Source: Pseudomonadota bacterium (GTDB taxonomy: Bacteria; Myxococcota; Myxococcia; Myxococcales; JAKAPL01). From it: a stretch of 44,082 nt of DNA. The notes beneath the pieces were generated by a model. The model did not search any database. It was given only the letters and a program-made list of their open reading frames with translations, and had not been told where the DNA came from. A program made the position numbers and the translations under genes. The first letter of the stretch is position 1. Each line of letters starts with the position of its first letter. Below are positions 9,742 through 19,749 of this stretch, piece by piece. The DNA lies in NCBI GenBank assembly GCA_027451705.1, contig DAIDIT010000042.1, positions 1 through 44,082 on the forward strand, read 5' to 3'.

Positions 9742-10353
9742 ATGATCGCGCCCGCGCTCATCGCACTGCTGCTCGGGCAGCCCGCCTGCCCGGCCCAGGG
9801 CGACGGCGGCGACCGGCTCCTCAACGTCCAGAAGAACCGCCTGCAGTCTCCGGAGCGGATCGACCCGATCGACGTCGGCGGGATCCTCGAGCTTCCGCGC
9901 CGCTTCGACGCGCCGCGCTGGCGCGATCGCTGGCCGCGCCGCGTCGCGTCGCTGGTGGCCGGGCAGGAAGCGCGCGGGGTCGCGCTCGTGGGCTACCTCC
10001 TCGCCGCCAGGCAGTCCGGGCCCGAGAGCTGCAACTGCCACCTCCCCGACCGGCGCGACTTCCACGTCTGGATCGGCGCCGCGCCCGCCGCGGACTACCT
10101 GGACGCGAAACTCCGCCGGGCCGAAGCCGTCATCGTCGAGATGACCCCGGGGGTCCGGGACCTCCACCCCGGCTGGCGGCTGCGGGTGCTCGAGCGGCTG
10201 GCCCACGACCGCGCGCGCGTGAGGGTGACCGGTTGGCTCATGTACGATCCCGAGCACCCCGAACAGCTCGGCAAGACGCGCGGAACACTCTGGGAGGTCC
10301 ACCCGGTCACCGGCTTCGAGGTCTGGAGCGGGGGGCGCTGGGTTCCGCTGTAG
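9742..10353 (+). CDS. Secreted conserved hypothetical protein (WEVHPVT motif)
   Basis: Signal-like N-term; ...VIVEMTPGVRDLHPGWR...RVTGWLMYDPEHPEQLGKTRGTLWEVHPVTGFEV; 3 bp after plsB. Confidence 0.75.
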   Translation: MIAPALIALLLGQPACPAQGDGGDRLLNVQKNRLQSPERIDPIDVGGILELPRRFDAPRWRDRWPRRVASLVAGQEARGVALVGYLLAARQSGPESCNCHLPDRRDFHVWIGAAPAADYLDAKLRRAEAVIVEMTPGVRDLHPGWRLRVLERLAHDRARVRVTGWLMYDPEHPEQLGKTRGTLWEVHPVTGFEVWSGGRWVPL

Positions 10354-10621
10354 CCGACTCGCACGCGAGGTAGGCGGTCAGGCATGGCTCGTCGTCGGGG
10401 CTCGCCGCGCACTCGTGGGCGCCCCAGGGATCCTCCGGATCGAGACACTCCGCGAGCGCGTCGAGGCAGCACCAGCGGCTCGCATCGACCCCGACGCAGT
10501 TCTCGAAGTGGTCCGCGGCGCGGTGATCGGGTTCTTCCGAACAGCGGCTTCGAGGCCCGTCCTGTACCGAGCAGGCCCCGGCGACGAGGAGTATTACGAC
10601 GGGAAGGCGCGTCACGGCCAT
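10307..10621 (-). CDS. Small Cys-rich exported/lipoprotein-like hypothetical protein
   Basis: MAVTRLPVVILLVAGACSVQDG..., 104 aa with 9 Cys; internal start in ORF 10307..12865; 47-bp convergent overlap with 9742..10353. Confidence 0.55.
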   Translation of the reverse strand: MAVTRLPVVILLVAGACSVQDGPRSRCSEEPDHRAADHFENCVGVDASRWCCLDALAECLDPEDPWGAHECAASPDDEPCLTAYLACESATAEPSAPRSRPRSR

Positions 10622-10768
10622 CTGCAAGAGGAGTAGCAGCGGGCGTGCCAGCGCCAACCGCGCGAATTCACGCCATTCCGAGACCGGCTGCCGGATCGAC
10701 TTTCGAACTGGAGCGGCTATCGCGCGCGCCGTGCGGTCTGTTAGAGTGCCGGCGAACGAGGAGGGCTC

Positions 10769-13021
10769 GTGCGGCGCGCGGAAGACATGCCCCAGGGGTG
10801 GGTCGGCAGTTCGCCCGTCCGGCTCGACGGGCTGGACAAGGTCCTCGGCCGAGCGCGCTACCTGGACGACCTGACGTTTCCCGGCCAGCTCTGGGGCCGA
10901 ACCGTCCGATCGACGGTCGCGCATGCGCGGATCGTCCGCCTCGAGCGCGACCCGGCGTTCGACTGGAGCGGGCTCACGTTCGTGACCGCGGCCGACATCC
11001 CGGGCGAGAACGTCGTGCAGCTCATCGAGTCCGACCAGCCGTGCCTCGCGCGAGATGTGGTGCGCCACTGCCACGAGCCGCTCGCGCTGATCGCCGGGCC
11101 GGACCGGGAGAGGCTCGAGGAGGCGCTCGCGCACGTCCTCGTGGAGTACGAGCCGCTGCCCGCCGTCTTCGACCCGCTCGCGTCGACGCAGATCTTCAAA
11201 CACTACGCCTACGAGCGCGAGGCCGGCCGGATCGATGAGGCCTTCGTGCGCGCCGCCCGCGTCGTCGAAGGGCGCTACCGCGTCGGTCACCAGGAGCAGC
11301 TCTACATCGAGCCCAATGCCGTCTGCGCGGTGCCGCGCCCCGACGGCGGCCTCTCGCTCCATGGCTCGATGCAGTGCCCCTTCTACGTCCACCGGGCGCT
11401 GCAGCGTCTCCTCGGCCTCGACGACGACCGCCTCGCGGTGATCCAGACGGTCACCGGCGGCGGCTTCGGCGGCAAGGAGGACTACCCGTCGATGATCGCG
11501 GGCCACGCGGCGCTGCTCGCCCGCAAGTCCGGCCGCCCCGTCAAGATCGTCTACGGCCGCGCCGAAGACATTGCCGCCACGACCAAGCGCCACCCGGCCG
11601 TCGTCGACCACCGCACCGCCGTCGCCGCCGACGGGACCCTGCTCGGCGGCGAGATCCGGATCGTCCTCGACGGCGGCGCCTACTGCACCCTCTCGCCGGT
11701 GGTCCTCTCGCGCGGCGCGATCCACGCCCCCGGCGCCTACCGCTGGCCCTGCTGTCGCGTCGACGCGCGTGCGGTCGCCACGAACACCCCTCCGAACGGG
11801 GCCTTCCGGGGCTTCGGTGCCCCGCAGACGCTTTTCGCGATCGAGATGCACATCGAGAAGATTGCGCGCGAGCTGGGACTCGACCCCGTCGAGGTTCGCC
11901 GCCGCAATGCGCTGCGCGAGGGCGACGTCACGGCGACCGGCCAGAGGCTGCGCGAATCGGTCAGCGCCCTCGCCGCGCTCGACGCGGTCGCGGCGCGTGC
12001 CGGCCCCCTCGAGCGGCCACCCCGTGGCGCTCGCAAGCGGCGTGGCCGCGGCTTCTCGCTCGTCTGGCACGGCGCCGGCTTCACCGGTTCCGGCGAGGTG
12101 AAGCTCAAGGCGCGGGCCGGCGTGGAGCTGACCCCGAACGGCTGCCGGGTGCTCGCGGCCTCGACGGAGATCGGCCAGGGCACCGTGACGGTCTTCTCGC
12201 AGATGGTCGCGGACGCGCTCGGCGTGCCGCTCGACGCGGTGGAGGTCGCGGTCCCGGACACCTCGCGCGTCCCCGACAGCGGGCCGACCGTCGCGAGCCG
12301 CACCTGCATGGTCGTGGGCGGTACGCTGGCCGGTGCGGCCCGGGCGCTCGAGCGCCGCCTCTCGGCCTTCGCCGCCGAGTCGTTCGGCGGGGATCCCTCG
12401 CGCGTCGCCTGCCGGGGCGGTGTCTTCCGCGAAGGGGCGCGCGTTTTGGCGCCGTACTCGGTCGTGGCGGGACGCCATCTCGCCGAACACGGCCCGCTGC
12501 GGATCGTCGAGCAGTACTCCCATCCGCCCGGCATCGTTTGGGACGACGACGAGTTCCGCGGCGACGCCTACCCGGTCTACGCCTGGGCCGCGACCGCGGT
12601 GGACGTGGAGGTCGACCTCGACAGCTACGAGACCCGGATCCTCCGCGCCGTCACCGCGAGCGACGTGGGAAAGGCGATCCACCCGGTCCTCTGCGCGGGC
12701 CAGATAGAGGGCGGCACGGTGCAGGCGCTGGGCTGGGCTCTGCTCGAGGAGCTGCGCCACCGGGACGGCCGCGTGCTGAACGATCGGCTCCAGACCTACC
12801 TCATCCCCACGGCGCTCGACGCCCCGCCGATCGAGACGATCCTGATCGAGAACGGCTACCGCCACGGCCCGTACGGCGCGAAGGGCGTTGGCGAGCTGCC
12901 GATGGACGGTCCCGCGCCTGCGGTCGCGGCGGCGATCCTCGACGCGACCGGGGCGCTCGTTCCGGAGCTGCCGATCACACCCGACCGCCTCATGGCCGCG
13001 CTCGGAAAGGACCCGGCGTGA
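10769..13021 (+). CDS. Xanthine dehydrogenase family molybdopterin-binding subunit
   Basis: TGGGFGGKEDYPSM, PPNGAFRGFGAPQTLFAIE, GPYGAKGVGELPM motifs; GTG start after GAGGAGG RBS. Confidence 0.93.
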   Translation: MRRAEDMPQGWVGSSPVRLDGLDKVLGRARYLDDLTFPGQLWGRTVRSTVAHARIVRLERDPAFDWSGLTFVTAADIPGENVVQLIESDQPCLARDVVRHCHEPLALIAGPDRERLEEALAHVLVEYEPLPAVFDPLASTQIFKHYAYEREAGRIDEAFVRAARVVEGRYRVGHQEQLYIEPNAVCAVPRPDGGLSLHGSMQCPFYVHRALQRLLGLDDDRLAVIQTVTGGGFGGKEDYPSMIAGHAALLARKSGRPVKIVYGRAEDIAATTKRHPAVVDHRTAVAADGTLLGGEIRIVLDGGAYCTLSPVVLSRGAIHAPGAYRWPCCRVDARAVATNTPPNGAFRGFGAPQTLFAIEMHIEKIARELGLDPVEVRRRNALREGDVTATGQRLRESVSALAALDAVAARAGPLERPPRGARKRRGRGFSLVWHGAGFTGSGEVKLKARAGVELTPNGCRVLAASTEIGQGTVTVFSQMVADALGVPLDAVEVAVPDTSRVPDSGPTVASRTCMVVGGTLAGAARALERRLSAFAAESFGGDPSRVACRGGVFREGARVLAPYSVVAGRHLAEHGPLRIVEQYSHPPGIVWDDDEFRGDAYPVYAWAATAVDVEVDLDSYETRILRAVTASDVGKAIHPVLCAGQIEGGTVQALGWALLEELRHRDGRVLNDRLQTYLIPTALDAPPIETILIENGYRHGPYGAKGVGELPMDGPAPAVAAAILDATGALVPELPITPDRLMAALGKDPA

Positions 13022-13539
13022 GCGCGACCCTGGAACTCTCGCTGACCGTCAACGGCGAAACGAGAACCGCAACGGTCGCCCCGCTGGCGCGGCTGCTCGA
13101 CGTCCTGCGCGAGGCGTTCGGCCTCACGGGTACCAAGGAGGGCTGCGGGGAAGGGGAGTGCGGAGCCTGCTCGGTGATCCTCGACGGCGAACTGGTCAAC
13201 GCCTGCCTCGTCCCCGCCTCGCAGGCGCAGGGCGCGGTCGTGACGACCGTCGAGGGGCTGGCCGCCCGCGACGGGACACCGAGCCCTCTCCAGCAGGCCT
13301 TCCTCGAATGCGGTGGGGCGCAGTGCGGGATCTGCACGCCCGGGATGCTCGTCGCGGGCCAGCGCTTCCTCGACGGCGGCGCGCCCGCGACGGACGCGGC
13401 CGTCCGGGAGGCCATCGCGGGCAACCTCTGCCGCTGCACGGGCTACGCGAAGATCGTCGACTCGATCCAGCGCGCCGCGGCGACTCCCTCTCCCCCGCCA
13501 GGGGAGCGGGCTGGGGTGAGGGGACCCGGCGATCGATGA
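13018..13539 (+). CDS. Xanthine dehydrogenase family [2Fe-2S] subunit
   Basis: CGEGECGACS...CGICTPGM...CRCTGY; GTG overlaps the upstream TGA; internal start in ORF 11374..13539. Confidence 0.93.
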   Translation: MSATLELSLTVNGETRTATVAPLARLLDVLREAFGLTGTKEGCGEGECGACSVILDGELVNACLVPASQAQGAVVTTVEGLAARDGTPSPLQQAFLECGGAQCGICTPGMLVAGQRFLDGGAPATDAAVREAIAGNLCRCTGYAKIVDSIQRAAATPSPPPGERAGVRGPGDR

Positions 13540-14390
13540 TTGCGGACATCCCCGTCACGAGCGTCCGCTCGCTGGATGAGGCGTACGCCGTCCTCGCCCG
13601 GCGCGCCGCCGGCCTGCGCGTCCTGGCGGGCGGGACCGACCTGATGGTCCAGATCCAGGCGCGCGTCGGGCTGGAGCGCATCGGCCACATCCTCGACATT
13701 TGGAAGGTTTCCGAGCTGCGCCACGTCACCCTGGACGGCGGAACGCTTCGCGTGGGCGCGCTCGCGACCTACACCGATCTGCTCCGCTCCGAGGCCGTGC
13801 GCGCGGCGCTGCCTGCCCTGGCGCAGGTCGCGCGCGAGGTTGGCGCCTGGGCCATCCAGAACCGCGGAACGCTCGGCGGCAACGTCTGCAACGCGTCGCC
13901 CGCCGGCGACACGCTCCCCATTCTGATCGCGGCCGGCGCGACCTTCGTCGTCGGAGGCCCGCGCGGCGAACGGCGGATCGCTGCCGAGGAGTTCTTCGTC
14001 GCCTACCGCAAGACCGCGCTCGCGGCCGACGAACTGCTGCTCCGCGCCGAGCTTCCGGCCCTCGCGCCCGGGGAGCGGCTGGTCTACCGCAAGGTCGGCA
14101 CGCGCCGCGCGCAGTCGATCTCGCGCGCGTCCTTGGCCGTGCGCGCGCGCGTCGAAGCGGGCGCGTTCCGCGGCGTCCGGATCGCGGCCGGCTGCGTCGC
14201 GCCCGTGCCGCTGCGCTGTCGCGCAACCGAGGCCGCGCTCGAGGGCGGTGGGCCCGGTGCGGCCGCGTTCGCCGCCGCCCGCGCCGCGCTCGACGGCGAA
14301 ATCCGGCCCATCGACGACCTGCGCGCGACGGCGGCCTACCGCCGGCGGGTGGCGGGCAACGTCCTCGAGCAACTGCTCGCCGCGTTCTGA
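13536..14390 (+). CDS. Xanthine dehydrogenase family FAD-binding subunit (YgfM-like)
   Basis: LAGGTDLMVQ, AWAIQNRGTLGGNVCNASPAGDTLPIL, YRKVGTRRAQSISRA; ATGA overlap with upstream gene. Confidence 0.92.
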   Translation: MIADIPVTSVRSLDEAYAVLARRAAGLRVLAGGTDLMVQIQARVGLERIGHILDIWKVSELRHVTLDGGTLRVGALATYTDLLRSEAVRAALPALAQVAREVGAWAIQNRGTLGGNVCNASPAGDTLPILIAAGATFVVGGPRGERRIAAEEFFVAYRKTALAADELLLRAELPALAPGERLVYRKVGTRRAQSISRASLAVRARVEAGAFRGVRIAAGCVAPVPLRCRATEAALEGGGPGAAAFAAARAALDGEIRPIDDLRATAAYRRRVAGNVLEQLLAAF

Positions 14391-14396
14391 GCTCCC

Positions 14397-15752
14397 GTGA
14401 CGCTTCCTCCCCGCTCGGCCGCGCTCCTGCGCGGCGGCACCGTGATCGCGATGGACCCCGGACGGCGGCTGATCGAGGGCGGCGACGTGCTGCTCGATGG
14501 CGGCCGCATCGCCGAGGTCGGCCGCCGCCTGCGCGCGCCACGTGGTGCGGCCGTCGCCGACTGCCGCGGCAAGGCGGTGCTTCCCGGCCTCGTGCAGGCC
14601 CACGTCCACCTCTGCCAGGTCCTCTTCCGCAACCGCGCCGACGGGCTCGAACTGCTCGACTGGCTGCGCGAGCGGATTTGGCCGCTCGAGGCGGCCCACG
14701 ATGCCCGCTCGCTCCGCTTCTCCGCCCGGCTCGGGATTGCCGAGTTGCTCCTCGGAGGAACCACCGCCGTCCTCGACATGGCGACGGTCCACCATACCGA
14801 GCAGGTCTTCCTCGCGGCCCGTGAAATGGGGCTGCGCTACACCGGGGGCAAGGCGCTGATGGACGCGGGCGAAGGGGTGCCGCGCGGTTTGCGCGATCGG
14901 ACCGACGAGGCGCTCGCGGAGACGGCCGCGCTGGGCCGCCGCTGGCATGGCGCCGAGGCCGGCAGGCTGCGCTACGCGCTCTGCCCGCGCTTCGTGCTCT
15001 CGTGCAGCGAGCGGCTGCTGCGCCGGAGCGCGGAGCTGGCGCGGCGGGAAGGCTGGCTCGTCCACACCCACGCGAGCGAGAACCCGACCGAGACCCGGCT
15101 CGTGCGGGAGCGGCTCGGCACGGACAACGCCGCCTACTTCCACGGGCTGGGGCTGAGCGGGCCGCACGTGGTCCTGGCGCACTGCGTCCACCTGACCGCC
15201 GCGGAAGAGCGGCTGCTCGCGAGGACCGGCACGCACGCCGTCCACTGCCCGGGCGCCAACCTCAAGCTCGGCAGCGGCCTGGCCCCGCTGCCGCGGATGA
15301 GGCGTCGGGGGGTGCCGCTCGCGCTCGGCGCCGACGGCGCCCCGTGCAATAACAGCCTCGACGTCTTCCACGAACTTCGCCTCGCCGCGACGCTGCACCT
15401 GCCGCGCTTCGGGCCGCGGAGCGTCACCGCCCACGACGCGCTCGAGGTGGCGACGCTCGGGGGTGCCGCGGCGCTCGGGCTGCGTGACGAGATCGGGTCG
15501 CTCGAGCCCGGAAAGCGGGCGGACGTGACGGTCGTCGACCTCCGGCGCCCCCACCTCGCCCCGCGCGGCGAGGACCCCGTCGCGACGCTCGTCTACGGCG
15601 CCACGGCTGCCGACGTCACCGACGTCTGGGTGGACGGCCGCCGCCTCGTCCACGGCGGAGTCCTGCGAGTGGCGGACACGGGGCGTCTCGTCGCGGCGGC
15701 CGAGCGTGAGGCCCGCCGCGTCGTCCGCCGCGCCGGCCTCGACGGCGCGTGA
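14397..15752 (+). CDS. ssnA: SsnA-like amidohydrolase / purine-type deaminase
   Basis: VLPGLVQAHVHLCQ, HTHASENPTE, LAHCVHL, LGADGAPCNNSLD; follows the Mo-hydroxylase subunits. Confidence 0.85.
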   Translation: MTLPPRSAALLRGGTVIAMDPGRRLIEGGDVLLDGGRIAEVGRRLRAPRGAAVADCRGKAVLPGLVQAHVHLCQVLFRNRADGLELLDWLRERIWPLEAAHDARSLRFSARLGIAELLLGGTTAVLDMATVHHTEQVFLAAREMGLRYTGGKALMDAGEGVPRGLRDRTDEALAETAALGRRWHGAEAGRLRYALCPRFVLSCSERLLRRSAELARREGWLVHTHASENPTETRLVRERLGTDNAAYFHGLGLSGPHVVLAHCVHLTAAEERLLARTGTHAVHCPGANLKLGSGLAPLPRMRRRGVPLALGADGAPCNNSLDVFHELRLAATLHLPRFGPRSVTAHDALEVATLGGAAALGLRDEIGSLEPGKRADVTVVDLRRPHLAPRGEDPVATLVYGATAADVTDVWVDGRRLVHGGVLRVADTGRLVAAAEREARRVVRRAGLDGA

Positions 15753-18001
15753 AGCGCCGCCGGCGTCCTCCCCGCCCGGCGGCCTTGCTCGATGCGAAGC
15801 TCTGGCGCATGATCGGCGGGGTGAGCGCGGGGCCGTCCGGGAGCTGGTCTTCGGCGCCGCCGTGGCAGCGGGCCGGGGGCGCGGTCTTCTCGCGGGCGGC
15901 CCGCCTCGCCGCGGCGCAGCCGGGCGTGCGCTGGGCGCAGCTCGCGATCCGTGGCGACCTGCTCGGTGAGGACCTCCCGCGCAGCCGCGCCGCGGTGCCG
16001 GTGGCCGAGCGCGTCGCGCGGGGGGGGCTCGCACCGAACGAGCGCGCGTCGCTCGAGCTGCTGCGAAAGCCACGTCCGCTCCCGAGCCGGGCCGCCAGGC
16101 GCGGCGTCCGGGTGCGGGTTCGCGGGGCGCCCGGCATCCTCGCCTACGCCCTGCGGATCGAGGGGCGCGTCGCGGGCCTACTGCATTTCGCCTGCGCCGG
16201 CGACGGCGCCACGCTCGAGGGCACCGCCCGCCGGATCGAGTTGCTCCTCGAGGCCGACCTGTCGCGCCGGCGCCTCGCGGCCGCCGAGGCACACTACCGG
16301 ACCATTCTCGAATCGGCGGGCGACGCGATCCTGATCGTCGAGTCGCGAACGGGGCGCGTGATCGAGGCGAACCGGCGCGCAGCCGCGCTGTCGCGCTACC
16401 GTCCGGCGGACCTCGTCGGGCGGGTGCTCTGGACCTTGCTCTCCGACGAGACGGTGCCGCGGGGCGCGCCGCCCGCGGCGATTTCGGGGCGCGACCGCGG
16501 CAGGCCCGTCCTCGCGCTCCTGAGGCGCCGCGGCGAGCCGCTGCCGGTCGCGGTCACCTTCGCGCGCGTGCCGGGGCCCACGCCGCTGCTCCATCTCATT
16601 CTGACCGACGTCTCGGCCGAAGAGCGCGCCCGCCGCGAGCTGACGCAGGCGAAGGAGACGCTGGCCGCGATCGCGATGGCGGCGGTGCGCTTGCAGACCC
16701 CGAGCGATCGGCACGCGGTCTTCGAGGTCATCGGCCGCGAGCTGGCGGGGCTCGGCTATTTCACCGCGGTGCTGCTGCCGCAGCAGGACGACGGGAGGTC
16801 CGAGGAGGGCGCGGCGGCGCGGCCATGGGAGGTCGCCCACCTCGCCGGTCCGCCCGAGCGGGCGGCGCCCCCCGAGCGGCTGCTCGGCTCGGTGTTCCCG
16901 CCGGGACGGGTGCGGCCGCTGGTGCGCGCGCTCCGCAGCGGGCGCGCTGCATTCAGCGATCGGCCGGCCGACGTGCTGCGCGCGCTCGCGCCCCCGCTCG
17001 CGGCGGACGCGGCGCGGTTCGTCGAGGCGCTCGACGTGCGCGGACTGCTCGTCGCCCCGTTCGGCCGCGAGGGTGCGGCGGCGGGCGCGATCGTGGTCGC
17101 CGGCGCGCGGCTCGGTCCGGCCGACGGCGAGGCGGTCGACGCGTTCGCGCGCCAGGCAGGCCTCGCGCTCGAACGGGCGCGGCTCTACGCGGAGCTGCGG
17201 CGCCGGTCGGCCGGGCTGGAGGCGGAGGTCGAGCGGCGCACGCGCGAGCTGACCCTCGCGGTCCGGGCGCTGCGGGAGATCGACCGGCGCAAGGACAACT
17301 TCATGGCGAACGTGAGCCACGAGCTGCGCACCCCGCTCGTGACCATCCTCGGCTACACGCAGCTCCTGCTCTCGGGCCGCATGGGGACGCTGGCGCCGGA
17401 GCAGGAGCGCTGCCTCGGGACGGTCCACCGCAACGGCCAGCGGCTGCGCGACTTCATCGAGGAGTTGGTCGACTTCTCCAGACACGAGCTGACGCGCGAG
17501 ACGCTGCGGCCGGAGCCCTTCGACATCCGGCAGGCGGTGGACCAGGCGACGGCCGCGCTCTACCCGCGCGTCCTCGAGCGCGGGCTTCGCGTGACCTCGC
17601 GAGTCGCGTCCGGCACGCCGCCGGCTTTCGGGGAGCGGAACCGGATTGTGCAGGTCTTGAGCAACCTGCTCTTCAACGCCGAGCGTCACTGCGAGCCGGG
17701 CGGGCGGCTGCGCGTCGCGGTCTCCGGGGGAGGGGGCCGCATCCGCGTCTCGGTCTCCGACGACGGCGTCGGCATCGCACCCGAGCACCGGGATCGGATC
17801 TTCGAGCGGCTCTACCAGGTTGGCGACCGGACGGCGGCCCGCGAGAAAGGCGCGGGTCTCGGCCTTGGGCTCGCGATCGCGAAGTCGATCGTCGAGGCCC
17901 ATGGCGGGCGCATCTGGGTCGACGGAAGGCCGCGCCGCGGCAGCCGCTTCCGCTTCGAGCTTCCGTCCGCGGACATCCTGGCCGCCCGCGCGCCCGCTTG
18001 A
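15749..18001 (+). CDS. Soluble PAS-GAF sensor histidine kinase
   Basis: PAS-like segment AHYRTILESAGDAILIVESRTGRVIEANRRAAAL; GAF-like region; H-box FMANVSHELRTPLVTILGYTQLL; N/G boxes NLLFNAERH, DDGVGIAPEHRDRIFERLYQ, GLGLGLAIAKSIVEAHGG. GTGA overlap with ssnA. Confidence 0.9.
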   Translation: MKRRRRPPRPAALLDAKLWRMIGGVSAGPSGSWSSAPPWQRAGGAVFSRAARLAAAQPGVRWAQLAIRGDLLGEDLPRSRAAVPVAERVARGGLAPNERASLELLRKPRPLPSRAARRGVRVRVRGAPGILAYALRIEGRVAGLLHFACAGDGATLEGTARRIELLLEADLSRRRLAAAEAHYRTILESAGDAILIVESRTGRVIEANRRAAALSRYRPADLVGRVLWTLLSDETVPRGAPPAAISGRDRGRPVLALLRRRGEPLPVAVTFARVPGPTPLLHLILTDVSAEERARRELTQAKETLAAIAMAAVRLQTPSDRHAVFEVIGRELAGLGYFTAVLLPQQDDGRSEEGAAARPWEVAHLAGPPERAAPPERLLGSVFPPGRVRPLVRALRSGRAAFSDRPADVLRALAPPLAADAARFVEALDVRGLLVAPFGREGAAAGAIVVAGARLGPADGEAVDAFARQAGLALERARLYAELRRRSAGLEAEVERRTRELTLAVRALREIDRRKDNFMANVSHELRTPLVTILGYTQLLLSGRMGTLAPEQERCLGTVHRNGQRLRDFIEELVDFSRHELTRETLRPEPFDIRQAVDQATAALYPRVLERGLRVTSRVASGTPPAFGERNRIVQVLSNLLFNAERHCEPGGRLRVAVSGGGGRIRVSVSDDGVGIAPEHRDRIFERLYQVGDRTAAREKGAGLGLGLAIAKSIVEAHGGRIWVDGRPRRGSRFRFELPSADILAARAPA

Positions 18002-18079
18002 TCCCGATCAAGTCGGGCGGGCGGGTGATCGCCTATGGTCGCGCGACTCTGCACCCCACCCGGGGGGAGGCCGTCGCGC

Positions 18080-19720
18080 GTGCGTGTACTTCTCGTCTGG
18101 CCGAAGTTCAGCAGCTTCTCGTTCTGGAACTTCGAGAAGGTGTCCGAGATCATCGGCGTGAAGTACATGACGCCGCCGCTCGGCCTGCTGACCGTCGCGG
18201 CGCTCCTGCCGCGCGACTGGGACCTGCGGGTCGTGGACGAGAACGTCCGCATGCTCGAGGATTCGGACTTCGCGGGCGTCGACCTCGTCCTCGTCAGCAG
18301 CAAGATCGTCCACCGGCTCCGGGCGCTCGACGTCATCCGCCTGGCGCGGTCGCGCGGAATCCGCGTCGCGGTCGGCGGCCCCGACCCGACGCTGACGCCT
18401 CAGCCCTACGTCGACGCCGGCGTCGACTACCTCTGTCGCGGGGAGGGCGAGGTGATCGTCCCCCGGCTGCTCGCGGACATCGAGCGCGGCGTCCCGCACG
18501 CCGTCTATGACGCGCGCGCGGAGCTCGCCGACGTGACGAAGACGCCGCCGCCGCGCTTCGACCTGATCAACCACCGCGACTACATCTACGTCGGCGTGCA
18601 GTACTCGCGCGGCTGCCCGTACCACTGCGAGTTCTGCAACGTCATCGACATCTTCAGCAACAAGTACCGGACCAAGACGCTCGAGCAGGTCCTCGCGGAG
18701 TTCGACACGGTCTACGCGCTCGGCTACCGCGGCCAGCTCGACTTCTTCGACGACAACCTCATCGGGGACATGAAGGCGGTCAAGCCGTTCCTGCGCGGCA
18801 TCGCCGACTGGATGAAGGCCCACCGCTACCCCTTCCAGCTATCGACGTCGGTGACGCTCAACCTCGCGAAGGACCCGGAGCTGCTCGACCTCTTCCGCGA
18901 ATGCCGTTTCAAGTACCTGCTCGTCGGAATCGAGAGCCCGGACGAGGAGGCGCTCAAACAGGCGGACAAGCCGCAGAACACCGGCTTCTCGATCCCGGAA
19001 GCGTGCGACGCGATTTACCGACGGGCGGGTGCGACGGTGCACTCGGGGTTCCTCCTCGGCCTCGACGGAGAGAGCGCCGACATCGCCGACCGGATCTGCG
19101 ACTGCGTCGACGCCTGTTCGATCCCGTGGGTCATGGCGGGCGTGGTCTTTCCATTGCCGGGCACTCGGCTGGCGCAGCGGCTCGACCGCGAGGGGCGCCT
19201 CTTCGAGATCGCGCGCGGTGACCGCGTGCTCGAGGTGGCGCGCGATCAGATCTCGGCCGGCCTGATGTTCCGGACCGAGCGCCCGCCCGCGGACGTGCTG
19301 CGCGACCTCGTCCGCATCATGCACCACGCCTTCGACCCCGAACTCTACCTCGCGCGCTGCGCGGAGGTCGCTAGCCGGCTGAACACCCTCCCGAACCTGT
19401 TCCCCGGCGCCTACGTCTTCTTCCGGAACCTGCGCACGTTCGCTCGCCTGTGCGTGGCGATGACCCGATCGAAGGCGACTCGGCGGCCGTTCTGGAAGGC
19501 GCTGTGGCACGTCGTCCGCAAGAACCCCGCGGGCGTCGAGGCGCTCGCGACGCTCTCCGTGCTCTATCTCCATTTCCAGTCGATGCTGCCCTACTGCTAC
19601 GAGCAGCTCGGCAAGCAGCGGGCGGAGCTCGACGCGATGGGCGAGGAGGCGTGGCTCGCCGGAAAGCTCGGGCCGCAGGAGCGGCCCGCGTTGGCGGCCC
19701 TCGGAACGGGCGGCCACTGA
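18080..19720 (+). CDS. B12-binding domain radical SAM protein (DUF4070-like C-term)
   Basis: VRVLLVWPKFSSFSF...MTPPLGLLTVAALLP; CPYHCEFCNVIDIF radical-SAM motif. Confidence 0.88.
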   Translation: MRVLLVWPKFSSFSFWNFEKVSEIIGVKYMTPPLGLLTVAALLPRDWDLRVVDENVRMLEDSDFAGVDLVLVSSKIVHRLRALDVIRLARSRGIRVAVGGPDPTLTPQPYVDAGVDYLCRGEGEVIVPRLLADIERGVPHAVYDARAELADVTKTPPPRFDLINHRDYIYVGVQYSRGCPYHCEFCNVIDIFSNKYRTKTLEQVLAEFDTVYALGYRGQLDFFDDNLIGDMKAVKPFLRGIADWMKAHRYPFQLSTSVTLNLAKDPELLDLFRECRFKYLLVGIESPDEEALKQADKPQNTGFSIPEACDAIYRRAGATVHSGFLLGLDGESADIADRICDCVDACSIPWVMAGVVFPLPGTRLAQRLDREGRLFEIARGDRVLEVARDQISAGLMFRTERPPADVLRDLVRIMHHAFDPELYLARCAEVASRLNTLPNLFPGAYVFFRNLRTFARLCVAMTRSKATRRPFWKALWHVVRKNPAGVEALATLSVLYLHFQSMLPYCYEQLGKQRAELDAMGEEAWLAGKLGPQERPALAALGTGGH

Positions 19721-19749
19721 ACACCGGAAGGGAAGCAACGGAGGCAGGC

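Noticed and set aside
7149-10373. 1074-aa plus-strand ORF
   Set aside because: Alternate frame of plsB, Arg-rich, no domain.
10307-12865. 852-aa minus-strand ORF
   Set aside because: Mostly antisense to the xanthine dehydrogenase subunit; only the last 104 codons look like an independent exported protein.
13443-16292. 949-aa minus-strand ORF
   Set aside because: Antisense to the FAD subunit, ssnA and histidine kinase; Arg/Pro-rich shadow frame.
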